This document shows positions 1-32,389 of a stretch of 64,000 nucleotides of DNA, piece after piece. Origin of the DNA: Anas platyrhynchos (taxonomy: Eukaryota > Chordata > Aves > Anseriformes > Anatidae); contig NC_092600.1 of the NCBI RefSeq assembly GCF_047663525.1, forward strand, positions 1,670,001 to 1,734,000. The letters are read 5' to 3'. Positions within the stretch are counted from its first letter, which is position 1; every line of letters starts with the position of its first letter. A model generated the notes under the pieces. That model searched no databases. It had not been told where the DNA came from and worked only from the letters and a program-made list of their open reading frames with translations. The translations under genes and the position numbers were made by a program.

Positions 1-2500
1 ACCTTTCCTGCTTGGTTTTGTGCTGAGCACTGAGCCATACATGGCACCACCTGCCAGGAGGAGCCCTGGCCCCTTCCCTCCGCACATCCCGCTCCTTCCC
101 ACCCTCTCCCGGGATGAGGCCGGGGGCAGCTGCCATGGAGCGGCTGCGCCGCGGCGGCCGAGGCAGGAAGCTGTGGCGGGGCAGGGATGCCCTTGACGTG
201 GCTCTGGGGGCGGCTGACAGCGCCGATCTGTAGCACCCCAGCTTCCTGTGGGTGCGGGAGGGGAGGCGGTGGCGGCGCAGCAAACCCCTCACCACGCTCA
301 CCCCGCAGCAGTGCCGGCCCCACTCAGTCCCCAGTGTGCCCGGGAGCAGTGGAAGGCAGCGAAAGGATTCGGAGTTTCTCCTGTGTGCCATTCCCATGAG
401 CATGGCTCGTCCGTGATTTTTGTCTTCCAGGCGATATCAAAACCGTGGGGCTGGTGGTGTCTGCTCTGCTCGCACGGCCACAGGTTCCTCCTTGGAATAA
501 GCAAGTGAAAGGCGTGGAAAAAATTGTGGGGATCACCAGCTTTTTATCATTTTAATGCTGACACTTAATGGCAGAGGAGGCAGCTTCCCAATGCATTTTC
601 TATCCTTTCTCCAAGTTCTGACAAAAATTCTAAGCCCATAATGCATGTAGGTAACATCTGCAGCTGGGGAACAGAGAAAGGTTGTTAAAAGCAAAAGTGT
701 GTCTAAGCTTTGTTATAGGGGAATGGCAATCTGTGTCGTTATCTTGTTTGGGGGAAGGGGGAGGAGAAGAAGGGGAAGCACGGAATCCACAAAGGTAGGG
801 GAGTTGCTTCTGAAGATAAAGTAATTCTTCATGAGCCGGGATGTATGTGTCACGCTAAAATAAACAGGTAGCACAGGAAAATTTGAAAATTCAAAGTCAT
901 TTTTTTCTGTTGATTAGATCTTCAAGAAAATTCCCCTTCAGGAAGTAGTACTAGAGTCAGTGAAGCTTCTTACTTAAAACTGCAAACGTAATGCATGTTA
1001 GTAGCATTTTCCTTCGTCTTCTTTCGCCCCCTCCCCAGTTTAGTGTCAATTGCCTTTTCAGGGGATCAGTGAGTGTAATTGCTAGGAAGTCCCATTCGTA
1101 TGTTTATTTTTCAGTGTTTTCCCCGGTGGCGGGGGCACCTTGACTCTAACAACCTGCATTTTCAGAAAATTGAAAATTTCAGGTGGAAACAATCCTTAGT
1201 TCAAGTGCTGTTTCTGGCATTACCCTTTGATGCCCCTGCTGCCATGTCCACTGAGCCCTCTGGTGCTGTGCAGGGCTCAGGAACATCACCTATGGAGACG
1301 TGCAAACAGAGACCCACGCTGCTGCTGGGTTTTGGTGCAGATGTTATCTAGACACTTTAGCAGGTGCTGTCCCTTTTTACCTTGAAGGGTCCTGCAGGGC
1401 CACAAGGAGCATAGCACAGGGCTGTGTCACCGTGTCACTGTCCCCTGCAGCAAAGCCCTCGGGGCAGGGGGTGGCAGGGCTGCCTCTGTCCGTGGTGCTG
1501 GCACCTGCCCCTGCTGCCCTGCCAGAGCAGGAGGAAAAGGCAGAGTACAACGTTCCCATGCTCATTCCTGTGTTTTCCAAAGTAAAATGCCCTGCTGTTA
1601 ATTAAATTAACATTTTTTTAAAGTGGTTTAGAGATTCTTTCTTTGAAAGTGAGCTTTAGTCATATGTTGTCACCTAAGGAGGTTCAGGCAATCACTGGTG
1701 GCTGCAGCTTTCAAGAGCTCTAAGTCCAGCTTCAGTTTGTGGGCTTCTACCCAGATTTGGATGTAGAACAGGTGCCCCCTCACTTGGTTATGAAGAAACA
1801 GCTGCCCAGAAATGGCATCCCTCAGACTTTGCATGACTGCAGAGGCAGCACAGTGCGCTGCTGAGGTCTCACCTCTGAAATCTCAAGAGTTAACGCTGAT
1901 CGGGTCCTGTTGGCTTTCCGCTGTCATTCTAACTAAGTGGCTGGTTTCCTTTTGCTATTGAGTGATGCTGAAAACAGCTCAGAAGAGCTGAGTAGGGGTG
2001 GTGAAGATCAGCATCCATACAAACTAACTCCCTGGGGCAGATCTGTTATCATTTTTACAGAAGTCGATTCTATCTTACAGAGGATCTGAATATGACCAAG
2101 TACTCTAGATTTTGACTCAATTCTTGTAAACATCATCATAAACTAAGTGACACTGTATGACAGTTCTGCCCACAATAAACAAAGAGAATATGGTTAAAAT
2201 AGGCTTCTGTCATCCCTTCACTCAGTCATCCAGTTTTAGATGGGACTTTCCTTCATTCTAAAGGAAGGTGTCATACTTTGAAAAGACTCTGAGCAATAGT
2301 ACCTTACAGAAACAGTACTAAGCATCTTTTTTGAATCCTGTGATTTTTGTGTAGATGAGGCAGGTGGCTAGAAACATACCTTGTCTGGAGAGATGCAAAT
2401 CAATTCTGAACTTGCCATAACAAAGTGATGGAGGGCAAACCCTATTGCACCGACAGATCTAGAGCTGTTCCAAAGAATGTGCATCTAGATCCAGACCAGG
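1..2500. other. RAD50 3' flank, no gene recognised
   Basis: No coding exon of a known family could be supported here on either strand. The first 400 bases or so are GC-rich and contain only a 32-codon open frame beginning at about 134, which is not convincing as a gene. The rest is AT-richer non-coding sequence. In other vertebrates IL13 and IL4 follow the 3' end of RAD50. I looked for IL13-like signal-peptide or cysteine-bearing exons on the minus strand and found none, so any IL13 copy should lie left of position 1. Confidence 0.5.
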
Positions 2501-2520
2501 ACATATACCAAGAACAACAC

Positions 2521-2526
2521 TTTATT
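2521..2526 (-). terminator. RAD50: Candidate RAD50 polyadenylation signal
   Basis: TTTATT on the plus strand reads AATAAA on the minus strand, 313 bases downstream of the RAD50 stop codon. It is the clearest canonical hexamer in the nearby 3' region. Use of this site is inferred. Confidence 0.5.
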
Positions 2527-2838
2527 TTTTCTTTTAAAATATAAAATAAACCTAAAAGTTAACTGCCCTGTATTCACTTACATTCTCCCAACTCATGGTG
2601 AAACCTGAACCCAGATGCAGAAGTAAGTACAGAGATATGAAGTTTAAAAATGTAATAGTTTCAGACTTGAGCTAAAATCTTCATGATACTATATGATAAG
2701 AAGGAGCTACATTTTCAGATGCCTTCCTCTGACCTCTAAGTTTGGCAGCTAAGCCAAATTATAACTGTAAATTAAATTAATTTAGTTCATTTTAATTGTT
2801 AATTAAAAAGTAATTATAATACATAATTACTTGAAATG

Positions 2839-22487
<19,649 letters not shown>

Positions 22488-22499
22488 TCAGCAACGCAA

Positions 22500-23450
22500 A
22501 CCCTGTAAAACAAAGCTCTATGAAAGTTGGAGACGGCGAAATGTCCGCGTATCCCTGAAAGGTGACCACAGGGTTATTTCAGTGTGTGCATTGTCAGAAA
22601 CACTCCAAGGTTCCCCAGTTCTGGCTCAAGGCACAGGACGCCTGAAAGCCAAACCCCCTCAGCACTGAGGAGCTCGACTCAAACCTCAGGGCCAGGCCAC
22701 GCCGTTCCCCAGCCATTCAAAAATAACAACAAAAAAGCCCTTTAAGTACCAGTAAGAGAAAAGCGCTTTATGCCACTGCCCCTCGTTATGCATATTTTAT
22801 TTATCGTTACTTTCCATTCCCCGCTTCTCACGGCCCTGTCCCGACACGAGGCAACCCCCGGCGGCAGCGGCCCGGCCCCACGGCCCCCCCTGCACCTCAC
22901 ACGGGTGCTCGGGGACCCCTGGGGACCCCCGGGACCCTCAGCGGGGACCCTCGGCCGTGCCATGAGGCACCCGGGACGTTTCCCTGAGGGGGGCAGCCGG
23001 AGTTTCCCGCTGCAGCGGGGGCGGACATTTTCCGGCTGCCCTTCCTCTTCCCCAGCCGAGGGGCGGCCAAGGCGATGCCGTCCCCACCCCCCCTCACTGC
23101 TCCCCCCCTTCCAGCCCCGTTCACCTCCGCTCCCGGTGCCGTTCCCGGCCCCCCGGCAGCCCCCGCGGTCGCCCCCGCTCCGCCCCGGCTGTGGCGGCTC
23201 CGCCCGGCCGGGCCCGGCTCGCTACCGCCCCCCGGCGCTGTGGGGCCGGGTGGGACAGGGCCGGGGCTCCCCTTGTCCCTCGTCCTTCTTCGGGTCCCAC
23301 CCCGGCCTCTGAGGGGCGAGGGGGAATGGGCAGCCCTGAGGGGGCAGCGCTGAGGGGGCAGCCCGGTTCCACTCCGCTCCCACAGCCCCACTGCCCCACA
23401 GAGGTCTCTGAGGGGTCTCCCCATGGCACGCAGTGGCCCCCACCTCCCGT
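22500..23450 (-). promoter_or_regulatory. RAD50: RAD50 CpG-island promoter region
   Basis: From about 22800 to 23450 the sequence is strongly GC-rich with dense CpG, ending near the RAD50 start. No TATA box is obvious, as expected for a housekeeping promoter. On the minus strand a TTTGTTTTACAG acceptor-like sequence abuts position 22502, only 42 bases upstream of the ATG, so a non-coding first exon may lie inside the island. The exact transcription start is not visible. Long open frames on both strands here are GC artefacts. Confidence 0.7.
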
Positions 23451-25325
23451 TGAGGGGCTTTTAAGAGTTCACAGGTCTAACATTGGCACTTCGGAGTTAT
23501 TTGGTGGTGTTTCCAGCCTTCTGCTCAGAGCCCTGCAGTGCTGTGCATGGCGGCACAAAATTGTGGCCTGCTTCAAGGCTGGCCCGTGCTCTGCTGGACC
23601 CCAGCTCCAGCGTTACGAGCAGGAACGGAGCCTTCAAAGCCTTCAAAATTCAGAGCCAAGTGGCAGCCTGCTCACGGAAACCTCCATACCCGCTCAGCGG
23701 TCTGGCTTGGCGCTTCAGGCTCAGGCCGGGTGGAGGAAAACCACATTTCTGCCGCTGGGTTTGATGTCCACTCACTCTGCCCATTACGCACTGCGGAATC
23801 AAACCCAGCGCGGGATAAATGACCGCAGCGCGAAAAGGCAGCACGGCATCATCAGGGCTGAGGCAGAGCACAGGTGCACACTGCAGCCATGCCGGGCGAA
23901 TTAGTAATGTGCATGCTAGAGAGTATTTCCAGTGGTAGCATGAGTACCCGGGGCTGTGGGTGAGCGGTGGTTCACCATGACGCTGGTGGTAATGTAAGCA
24001 TGATGCATCCCTCTCTCACAGCAACAGACGAGAGTCAGGAAATGGTTTTCGAGGCTGTACTATACAGCCTGGTAATTCACCGTACTTAGTAGGAAATCTA
24101 GAGTACTAACTGCAAAAATTCCACGTCATTCTCTTTGTGCTTTATGCAGGAAAAGGATGAAGTGTAGTCATCTGTCTTACTGTAGGATTACTCCATTTAA
24201 GTTCAGTTTGGGGGAAACTTTCATTGAAATCCCTATAAAAGCACTAACCAGGGAAAGAATGACTAATTAAGTGGCATGAGATGGTTTTGAAGCTCATGTC
24301 TCATCTGGGACCAGAGACGTATTGAGAGTACAGACAAGTGCTATTACAGCAGATTAAACGTGTGAGGATCCTCTGCTGCGTCCCCACAAGAACCGCTTCC
24401 CTTGCCCAAGACAATGCTTGCTCGCAAGGTACTAACCCTCATACTTCAGCTTTCCGCTTTAGAAATTCAGTACAGATCAATTCAAATACCCTTACGATTC
24501 ACAGATTATCAAACGCAGACAGATGGTCTCTCATCAAGTGGAAAAGTTTTAATTGTAGGAATATAATACTTTTTTTCCACACTTTACAGCTATAGTCTCT
24601 ACAAATTGTTGGAAATAAAATACAATTTGTAAAGAAACTTTATTGCCTCCATTACCAATCCAACTTTTTAATTTTTGTCTTGTGGATCGACAGTTGTCCT
24701 GCACAAAGATGAATTTTATTGGAGTTATCAAAATGTGAAAATAAATTGCAGCAGCTTTTTACATTAAGTGAAGAAAATCTTCCATTGTTCCATGGAGAGC
24801 TCAATAGCAGCTGAGCAAAAGCAACTTCGTGCTACCAGGTGACTAATTATAGCAATATATATTGAATATGGAATAGCAATAGAACAGCACTAAAAACAAA
24901 ACAAAACAAACAAATAAGCCAAAAAGAAACTCATTTTCCTAATTAAATTATAACATAAGTAGAAATCATACAGAAATGCCACCTGTATGCAACCAAAGGG
25001 AGATTGTAAAATAATGTAGTTGAAGTTCTATGCAGTCATCTGCCCCTAAGTCTGTTTTACTTGCTTATAGTCACAGTGTTAAGTCTGAAATGTTGGTGTT
25101 TTTTAAAATTATTTTTAGAAAAAAATAGAGGAAAAAGAAAAAAAGAGAGGAAATAGAGGAAAAAAGAAAAAATGAAAACAGACAATGCCTGTAGTAAGGA
25201 TGCATGTTGTAGGTTGTTTAACATATGTCCTGTTCTCAAAAGCAAAATAAGTAGTTAGGAAACCCTCACAAAATGGTGCAACTGGAACAATTAAACTGGA
25301 AAAGTGTACAATATGCATGTCCATT

Positions 25326-25350
25326 ATTGGATGAATTGGATTCATCCAAT
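25326..25350. repeat. Perfect 11-bp hairpin with ATTGGATG tandem units
   Basis: ATTGGATGAAT and ATTCATCCAAT are exact inverted repeats around a 3-base loop. Two further direct copies of ATTGGATGTCCATTA-type sequence follow to about 25380. It is a small self-complementary cluster in intergenic DNA with no known function. Confidence 0.85.
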
Positions 25351-27199
25351 ATTGGATGTCCATTATTGGATGTCCATTAATGACAGAACCTGCACTGCAA
25401 GAGCAGATGTTTCCATTGGTGTTTACTAGGATGAGGAAGTAGAAGTTCAAATCACTATAAAATGTGTAATTTATTTCTTACTCTGAAAAAAATTGGCAAA
25501 GGGAAGATAACCGCTTCCCCTACAATAAAAAAAAAAAATAAATAAAATAAAATCAAGTGCTTCTGGTTAACTCCTCAACCACTACCTATCGACTTTTCTG
25601 TGTACCCATGAATTCTTTATGTTGTTCATTTTCTGACATTTATGATCTGAGGATAGTTTGTTAAATACTTTCAACATTCCATCCTGTCCTGGAAAAGAAT
25701 CTGAGCAAAAATTCCGGACATAAGGAAAATCCAAAATTCTAAGCCACATCTAATTTTTTCAACTAACCTTTCTTTTCAATAATGAAATGGTCAATCTCTC
25801 ACAATGTTATGTCACCAAATAATGTTGTTAATAATGATCTCGTGGACAAAGTGCATAAAAAAAGGTAATCTAATAGGGTATCGTATAGATAATATAATGT
25901 ATCAAGAGCTGTATATCATCAGATCTAGCAGATGCGGTCATTAGACTCCAGCTGTTGCGCAGCTTGTGCCATCAGGCACTGGTTTAATCAGAGGTTACTC
26001 AACCATGAACACTTTGTGTCTGCAAAGAGTTTGGAAAGGAGTACCAGTCTTCTCCCACATCCATTGCAAGGAGCAACTCTTTGCTTGATAGCCCCTATTC
26101 ATCTCCCAATTAGGAAAAGGTCCAACCAGAACTCAGAAAGCCAGAGGACTACCACTTTTTCCCTTATCTGTGACTTTCTTTCTTTCTCCAGGACTGACTC
26201 CCGGGAAGGGCTGCCAGCTGCAGCCACTGCCCGCTGCTGTGGATACCTTCGGCTCTCCCTCACAGCCCCAGGCAGGCTGGGGCCATCCAACTCTGCTTAC
26301 CTGTAAGTAAACCAGGTGAGTTGCCTGGCTTGGGAAGTTAATCGGCTACATTTTCAGATGACTCTGAATTTGACTGATAACTTTACCAGCATATTTTAGT
26401 GCTTGCTGTGCTTCCAGTATGAAGGAAAACAAAGTGGAAAGGGAAAACAAAGAGGAAGACCCTCTATTTGTGTGTTGTGTCTTGTCCCTGTAACTGTCTT
26501 CATTATGACTCAGTTGTTCAGGAGTACAATGCCATTAATCTCTCTTATTGCTGCTTTCTCCATGACAACAATTTTCTGTGTTGCTGTTGGATGATGCACA
26601 GACCATATCCTTGACTGCAACCAGTTAAGCCTCTGGAATAGTTTCCAAAAATTGTTGATAAGGAGACAGAGTTATTACTTGTAGCAGATCTGTTTCACAT
26701 GCAGTATTCACCAATATGAAACCTATTGTCCTAATCAGTGTTTTAAGCTACTATAGGATGGTTTTGTGAGAATGATTTTTTTTTGCTTGTGGTCTACATT
26801 CTTTGACAGAGAGCACAACTACCAACCTTTCAGAGTGTATCAATCTGTGAATGTGAAGGTGTGAACACAAGCCTGAAGAACAGAAGGGACAACCTGAGTC
26901 ACTGTTTCCAGTCTGCTTCAGTGCATATTATCAAGTCATCCCTTCTAGAAATGTCACTGTCTTTTATAAAACTAGTTGGAACATCAGGTAGAAGACTGAC
27001 TAGTTATTACATACTTTTATACTCCCAAGATACATGTCTGGTATCTGGAGTATTCGCCATGTGTTTGTTTTAACATCATCCTGTGTCTGAGCTGCCTTCT
27101 TCCTGCTGTTATCTCCCGAACTGTTTATAGAGTGCACATATTCTCAGCCTTCGTTTTCCTGGATAATCAAGCCATGCTTCTCCACTGCCCTCTTCCTTG

Positions 27200-27560
27200 A
27201 GTTCTCTGTTCACCAGAGTGATGACATTGTTAATGACAATGGTTTAGAGATTAGATCTTGAAGACACTCATAAGTTACCTAATGCCAGCCCCATAACTTT
27301 CCCTTTCAACATGGCTCTTACCATTGCTCAGTAAACTATTCATTTGCCTCAATGCTTTCACATCTTCAGATTAATGAGTGCTTTATCATTTGATACAGTA
27401 TTTTACTAAAACACAGATATCTGTGATCCACCACAGTTTCTTGAACTCTCTTATCAAACGCACATCTGATCACTTTGGCATGATCCGTCTATGACAACCA
27501 ACGTAATCTTTTGTCTTATTGTAACATTTACTTGTATGGCATTTAATGTGTTTCTTTCAA
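27200..27560 (-). mobile_element. Probable degraded CR1/L3-like LINE fragment
   Basis: Segments such as GATGACATTGTTAATGACAA and TTTGGCATGATCCGTCTATG recall the antisense of CR1/L3-superfamily 3' regions, at high divergence. Boundaries are approximate. The call rests on remembered consensus wording rather than an alignment. Confidence 0.35.
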
Positions 27561-29636
27561 AATTTGTTCTAGAGGCCAACACATTAGAAGAGCCAGCTTT
27601 CACTAGTCTAAATTACATTTTACGTACTATTTAAACCACCACTTTATAGAGAAGTTGATTTTATCATGCCCTGATTTTAAAACTGAGTTCAGATCCAAGT
27701 CAGGCCTGGAGGAATGCCACAGCCACGCAACTCTGCCAGCAGGTCTCACTTTCCCCAAGAGCTGCCAAATCATTTTTTCTTCCTTTTCATTTCTTTGCAA
27801 TCAACCCCATCACTTAGATGCTAGTCTTCACTCACTGCAATGCCCATCTCACAGTACTTTATAACATTTTTCCTTCTACTGCCCATCCTTCGTTGACTTT
27901 TTTTAACCACTATGATATCTTCATTTAACTGATCTTTTTTCTTCCCATGTACTCTCAGTTGTGGTTTCACTGTGCCCCACAGGATATGTACAGGCACAAA
28001 TTCTGACAATACATTTGCAGTCAGCTGGAAAATGGAACCTTACATACTGATCTTACGTGCTTCTGCTGCAGCTGGCTGAATGGCATCTTACTGGGAGACA
28101 CTTATCCTATGTTGCCTTCATACATTTTTTCCACTCTACTCCCACATACCTCCTCTAATGTCACTACTCTTTCTTTATTCAAATTATCCCACAAGACTCA
28201 TTGATACCATGATACAGAGAACTGCCATGGTTCTATCCATGAATGATGGACAGAAGTCTACTGTTACTAAAAAACTGCATCTTGTCCTCCTCCCAGATCA
28301 TACCTAGGTGTTATATCACCTTAGGCTGTGATCAGGCTGGGGCAAACTTTTTCAGTATTTTAAAACCTGCTAAGACACCATTGCTGATACTGTAATTCAG
28401 AAACCGATGATAGACAATAAAGATCCTTTTTATTCCACCTCCTCTATGGAAGAATGGCCATACTAGGTTAGCACCCTGCCTCTTAGAGCAGTCAAATGCT
28501 GATTTCTGCAGAGGAATGTAAGCGTTTGTGGTGTTACTCACATGCTCTTCCAGGATCCAAACATTTTCAGCTGGGGTGTCTTGTGTTCCTTTGGATGTGC
28601 TCTTAAAATAGGATGCTCTGTTAGTCTAGCGTTAAAAGCTTTTTTCAAGAGATTTTTCAGTGAAGGTCAAAAGATCCTTTTTTTTTTTTTTTTTTTTTTA
28701 AACACTAATTATACTTTTCTTGTTGAATTTTGGGATAAGAATGTGTATTTTAATATCAAAATTTATAAAGTTTTAGCTATTTTAGTAATATCATCAACAA
28801 GAAACAGATTTGCTCACAAAATCAGGTATCAATAAATTGAGACCTTGTGCACATCAAAGAATTTTTTATGACTTTCAAGCAGGTAGCTATGGAAAACAGA
28901 TGACTCTTCTCACATTGTTCAGTGATTTGATTTTGCTGGAAAATTGTAACCTTTTATGAGTGACTCCTGCCATCTCACAAACGCTTGCCAGCCATCTGAA
29001 AGTGGTCATTTGTTCACACTTCAGTATTTCTCAGTACATAGAGTTTTTCCACTACCATTGAAGTACTCTAAATTCAAGTAAGATTTTTACTTGATGCCAG
29101 GACTACTAATTTCTACACTAATTTCTACCATGCTTTTACTATTTGGCTGTTGCTAGTTACACCCATGCTTTTCCCAGTTATGTATTATATACTAAATTTC
29201 ACAGAACAGCAAGTGTGAAGGAGGAAGGCTATAGAAGTCAGTTGTCAGTTGTTGAGTGCTGTTAGGGTCTGTATATGTCTAAGAATTTGCTATTATTTTA
29301 CTAAGCCTAAAACTGCAGTTTATGCTAGAAAACAAAGGATGCTATTCAACAAAGGATGTCATATTATTGAGTGGAATGTAAGAACTACTTAGGTTTCCAA
29401 TTCTCCATCTGATTACATGATGCAAAAATAAGAAAAGAACCACATAAATGTATGTGTTATACAAGGAATACTCCCATTTCCTGTGATGAGTTTTTGATAT
29501 CATGTAAGAAAATGGCAACTCTTATCTACAAAGGTATTTTCCCCTTACTTGATGTCAGAGGGAAGGAAACCCCCAACCTGTCCCCACTGAGGCATCCCAC
29601 AGTGCCTACAATAATTTTGTACGGTGTTCTTGTGCC

Positions 29637-29698
29637 TTTTCCTATACAAGAAAATTTTCCCTTTGATTTAATATTCAAGGTGTACTTGGGTATATATA
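29637..29698 (+). promoter_or_regulatory. KK34-like cytokine gene core promoter
   Basis: A TATATATA box at 29691-29698 lies 57 bases before the ATG, predicting a start site near 29720-29730. Just upstream are two TTTTCC motifs (29637-29642 and 29655-29660), which are NFAT half-sites in either-strand reading. This suits an activation-induced T-cell cytokine. Factor binding is inferred. Confidence 0.65.
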
Positions 29699-29754
29699 GG
29701 CAGCATGCGGTGTTAAAAAGTCAGAAATCAAACGTAGCTCTCCTGGAAGGAAAA

Positions 29755-32027
29755 ATGCTGTTTCTTTATTTCTTATTCTTGAGTTGTTGCTTCTCTGTCT
29801 CTATGGGCAGCGCAATAGCAGAATTTCAAGAAAACTTTGAGGAGTTAGCGCGTCTTACAAACAAGGAGGTAGGTCATTATCATTTCCTCTTTTTTTTTTT
29901 TACAGTTCTTGTGATGGAAGTATCAAATCGACTATGGGCTAGCTGCATCTCTAGTTTGTTTCTCCCGTGTTTTGTTTGTTAAACTTAAAATGTTGAAGGC
30001 ACTGAGTGTCAGCCTCTCCTCTGAAGTTGGCACTGCAATTGTTTCCCCAAAGGAAGTTCAGAAATAGAAAACCTGATGAAGATGATATGTAGGTAGAGAT
30101 GCTTAACAATGTGGCAGTTACTTAGAAATACCTTCTAACACCTCAATCTCTCTTTCTTTTTTAATTTTAGCTCTACCTTCCAGTGCCTGGACAGAGATTT
30201 CGGGTAAGACTTTTCAAGGTTCTTTATTACTGCTGTTGTACTGCTTTGTAGCAGATCTTGAAAGTAAGACCACTAACAAAGATTCAGTCTCACAGAAACG
30301 GAATATGCACGCTAATTGGGTTTTCATAAGCAATTCAGTGACATTCCTTGTATACAAAAAGTTATGCAGGTGAAAAACAGATGTTGAGACCAGGAACTTT
30401 GAGACTTGGTTATAGTTTTACTGAAGTCAATTTCACGAGCTCTCAAGATGAACTTAATACTGAGGCTGTTCTCAACACTACTACGTGTCTAGACCCCCGA
30501 GAAGTGCCTCATGTAGAGCAGAAGGCAGTGAACGCAGTTAGTACTAGAAATGCTAAAATGTTCTTACCTCTTGGCAAACAGATGAGCTATTATGAAGCAT
30601 AACAGAGTTTGTCTCCAAAGGAAGCAATCTGCAGACATGACAAGTTACCTCGCGTAGATAGCCCTGTTGATCAGTGGTTTTCAGCCTGCGGTCTGCAGAT
30701 TTCTCTGTGAACTATGACAGCGTCATGAAAATAACTGTTTTCATGGTCTGTTGCTGGGAGGCCTTATTTAGAGGAAAATTAAGAGTTTGCAATTTTAAAA
30801 AAGGTGAAGGGCAGCACTTTAATAGACAGATAAGTGCAATGTTTCTGTCCTGTACAGAGGTGGTAGCTCTGAGAGGCAATTAGCAGATCTTATCTCCTGG
30901 GGCTCATCGCTATGATTTTGATAAAACCCCAACCCCAACAGATTCTATTCCTGTTTACAACTATTGTTCCTGTGTTGATTTATATTTTGTTTATGATGAT
31001 TTTTTTTTTATGTTATGTGCTTTTTTGTTTCCTCCACCAGATTTTTACCAACAAATCACAGAAAATACAGAAAAATATTTCTTTCCCTAATTGTAGGGAA
31101 ATAGAGTAGGAAATAGATTGTTTATATTTCTGCTGTTCATGCAGTTAGTTATTGAATTTAACAACATAAAATATAACTAATTTGGCAATATAACTTTGCT
31201 GTTGTTTGATTTATTTTTTTTTTAGTGCAATTGTGTTCGCTTTCACCTGGAAGAAACCATGAAACAGCTGAATAAAACAGACTTCTTGAAGAGTGACCGG
31301 ATGAAAACACTTGTTTTTCTGATGAAGGAAAAAACAGACCACATAATAACAACTTTCCATAAAACACATACAGTAAGTTTCTCATATGTTGTTTACAGTG
31401 GCTAAGCAGGTAAAAGTTTGAATTTACTGTGAGTGGACTGATTATTTGTTTTCAAAACATACAAAATTAAAGAACTCTGAGCATCCCGGTCCACTAAACT
31501 CAGTAGCAAAATTTTGACACTCTCTCTGTAACACTCTTGATTTTGCACTGTGGATCATTATGGCTGCCTTCAGCAGTGGTTTTGTAAGAACTACTTACAT
31601 AAGCATAATTACATTCATAGAGTCCGGATGCAATTTATAGTTTTATAAAAGATGCGTGCCCCTTAAACAAAACCTGGTCTTGTCTCCGTGTAGAAGATAA
31701 ATAAAAACAGGCCCTATGCCACATCTCAGTGAGCAAAGTCAGGAGGAAATACTCCTGATTTTCACAAGTCTTTTGTCCATTCATTCACAAAGGTCTGTCT
31801 TTCCTTCTTGATTAAATATTGCCTTGAACAACAATGGATAATCTGCAGCAATATGCACTTTTTATTCTCCTCCACATTAACCTTATTATCACTGTTACTT
31901 GTTATTATTGTAGGCACCTGAGGAAAGTCGTTTATGTCGAGTGAAAGAGAAACCTCTGCAGAGTGCCCCAGCGCTCTACAGAAAGTTTTTTCAATGGCTG
32001 CACGAGATGTGCCAGAAAACGGGCTGA
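29755..32027 (+). CDS. KK34-type IL5-like short-chain cytokine (4 exons)
   Basis: Coding exons are 29755-29868 (114 nt), 30171-30203 (33 nt), 31226-31372 (147 nt) and 31914-32027 (114 nt). All introns are phase 0 and GT-AG. The product is 135 residues. An N-terminal hydrophobic signal peptide (about residues 1-20, ending Met-Gly-Ser-Ala) implies secretion. Exon 2 encodes LYLPVPGQRFR, alignable with human IL5 exon 2 LRIPVPVHKNH, and its 33-nt size is diagnostic. The predicted mature part has four cysteines (Cys-Asn-Cys at the start of exon 3, two more in exon 4) against two in IL5, plus an N-glycosylation sequon NKT. The position between RAD50 and IL5 and the overall form match the avian KK34 cytokine as I recall it; the locus name is inferred, not checked. 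No break was seen, so it looks functional. A minus-strand frame over exon 4 is a shadow. Confidence 0.85.
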
Positions 32028-32171
32028 TGGAAACTAGCCACCCTGCTGGTTGAACATGTGTTTTATACAACACTATAGCTAATTCTGACAGAATGCTGCA
32101 AGGCTGCCACAGAGCACCCCAAAGAGACAATACAACACGAGCATGAATGTTTTATATATGTATTATCAGAT

Positions 32172-32275
32172 ATTTATTACTGTATTTCTTACTGCAGCTA
32201 TTAATGTATTTATTTAATTTATAGAGAGCTTTTTATTTGTATGGAGTCAAAATGTTCAAAGTTATAATGAATAAA
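32172..32275 (+). terminator. KK34-like 3' UTR: AU-rich elements and poly(A) signal
   Basis: ATTTA occurs at 32172-32176, overlapping ATTTATTTA at 32208-32216 and ATTTA at 32217-32221, including the nonamer TTATTTAAT (32210-32218). Such elements destabilise cytokine mRNAs. AATAAA follows at 32270-32275; further AATAAA copies at 32345-32350 and 32378-32383 could be alternatives. Confidence 0.75.
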
Positions 32276-32389
32276 AGAACTTTAAGTTATTAATTCTATT
32301 GTGGTTTTGTGGTCTATGATAATTTGAATATATGCTAAGGCTTCAATAAAACAATGTGAGTTAAATTACTTTTCCTAAATAAAGACACA

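Larger units (their letters stand above)
23451..29636. other. Intergenic region between RAD50 and KK34-like gene
   Basis: No exon of a known gene was recognised. Content is AT-rich unique sequence, a short hairpin, a T tract at about 28678-28699, and a stretch near 27.2-27.6 kb that looks like old LINE sequence. The longest open frame (124 codons at 25932-26306) resembles no family I know. RAD50 and the cytokine genes diverge across this interval, so it is a reasonable place for shared regulatory elements, but none can be named. Confidence 0.5.

Noticed and set aside
22897-23904. Long frames on both strands over the RAD50 CpG island (up to 237 codons)
   Set aside because: GC-driven open frames in a promoter island with no domain or conserved start.
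25932-26306. 124-codon plus-strand frame in the RAD50-KK34 interval
   Set aside because: No resemblance to a known family, no cytokine exon pattern, and no promoter or splice signals that support it.
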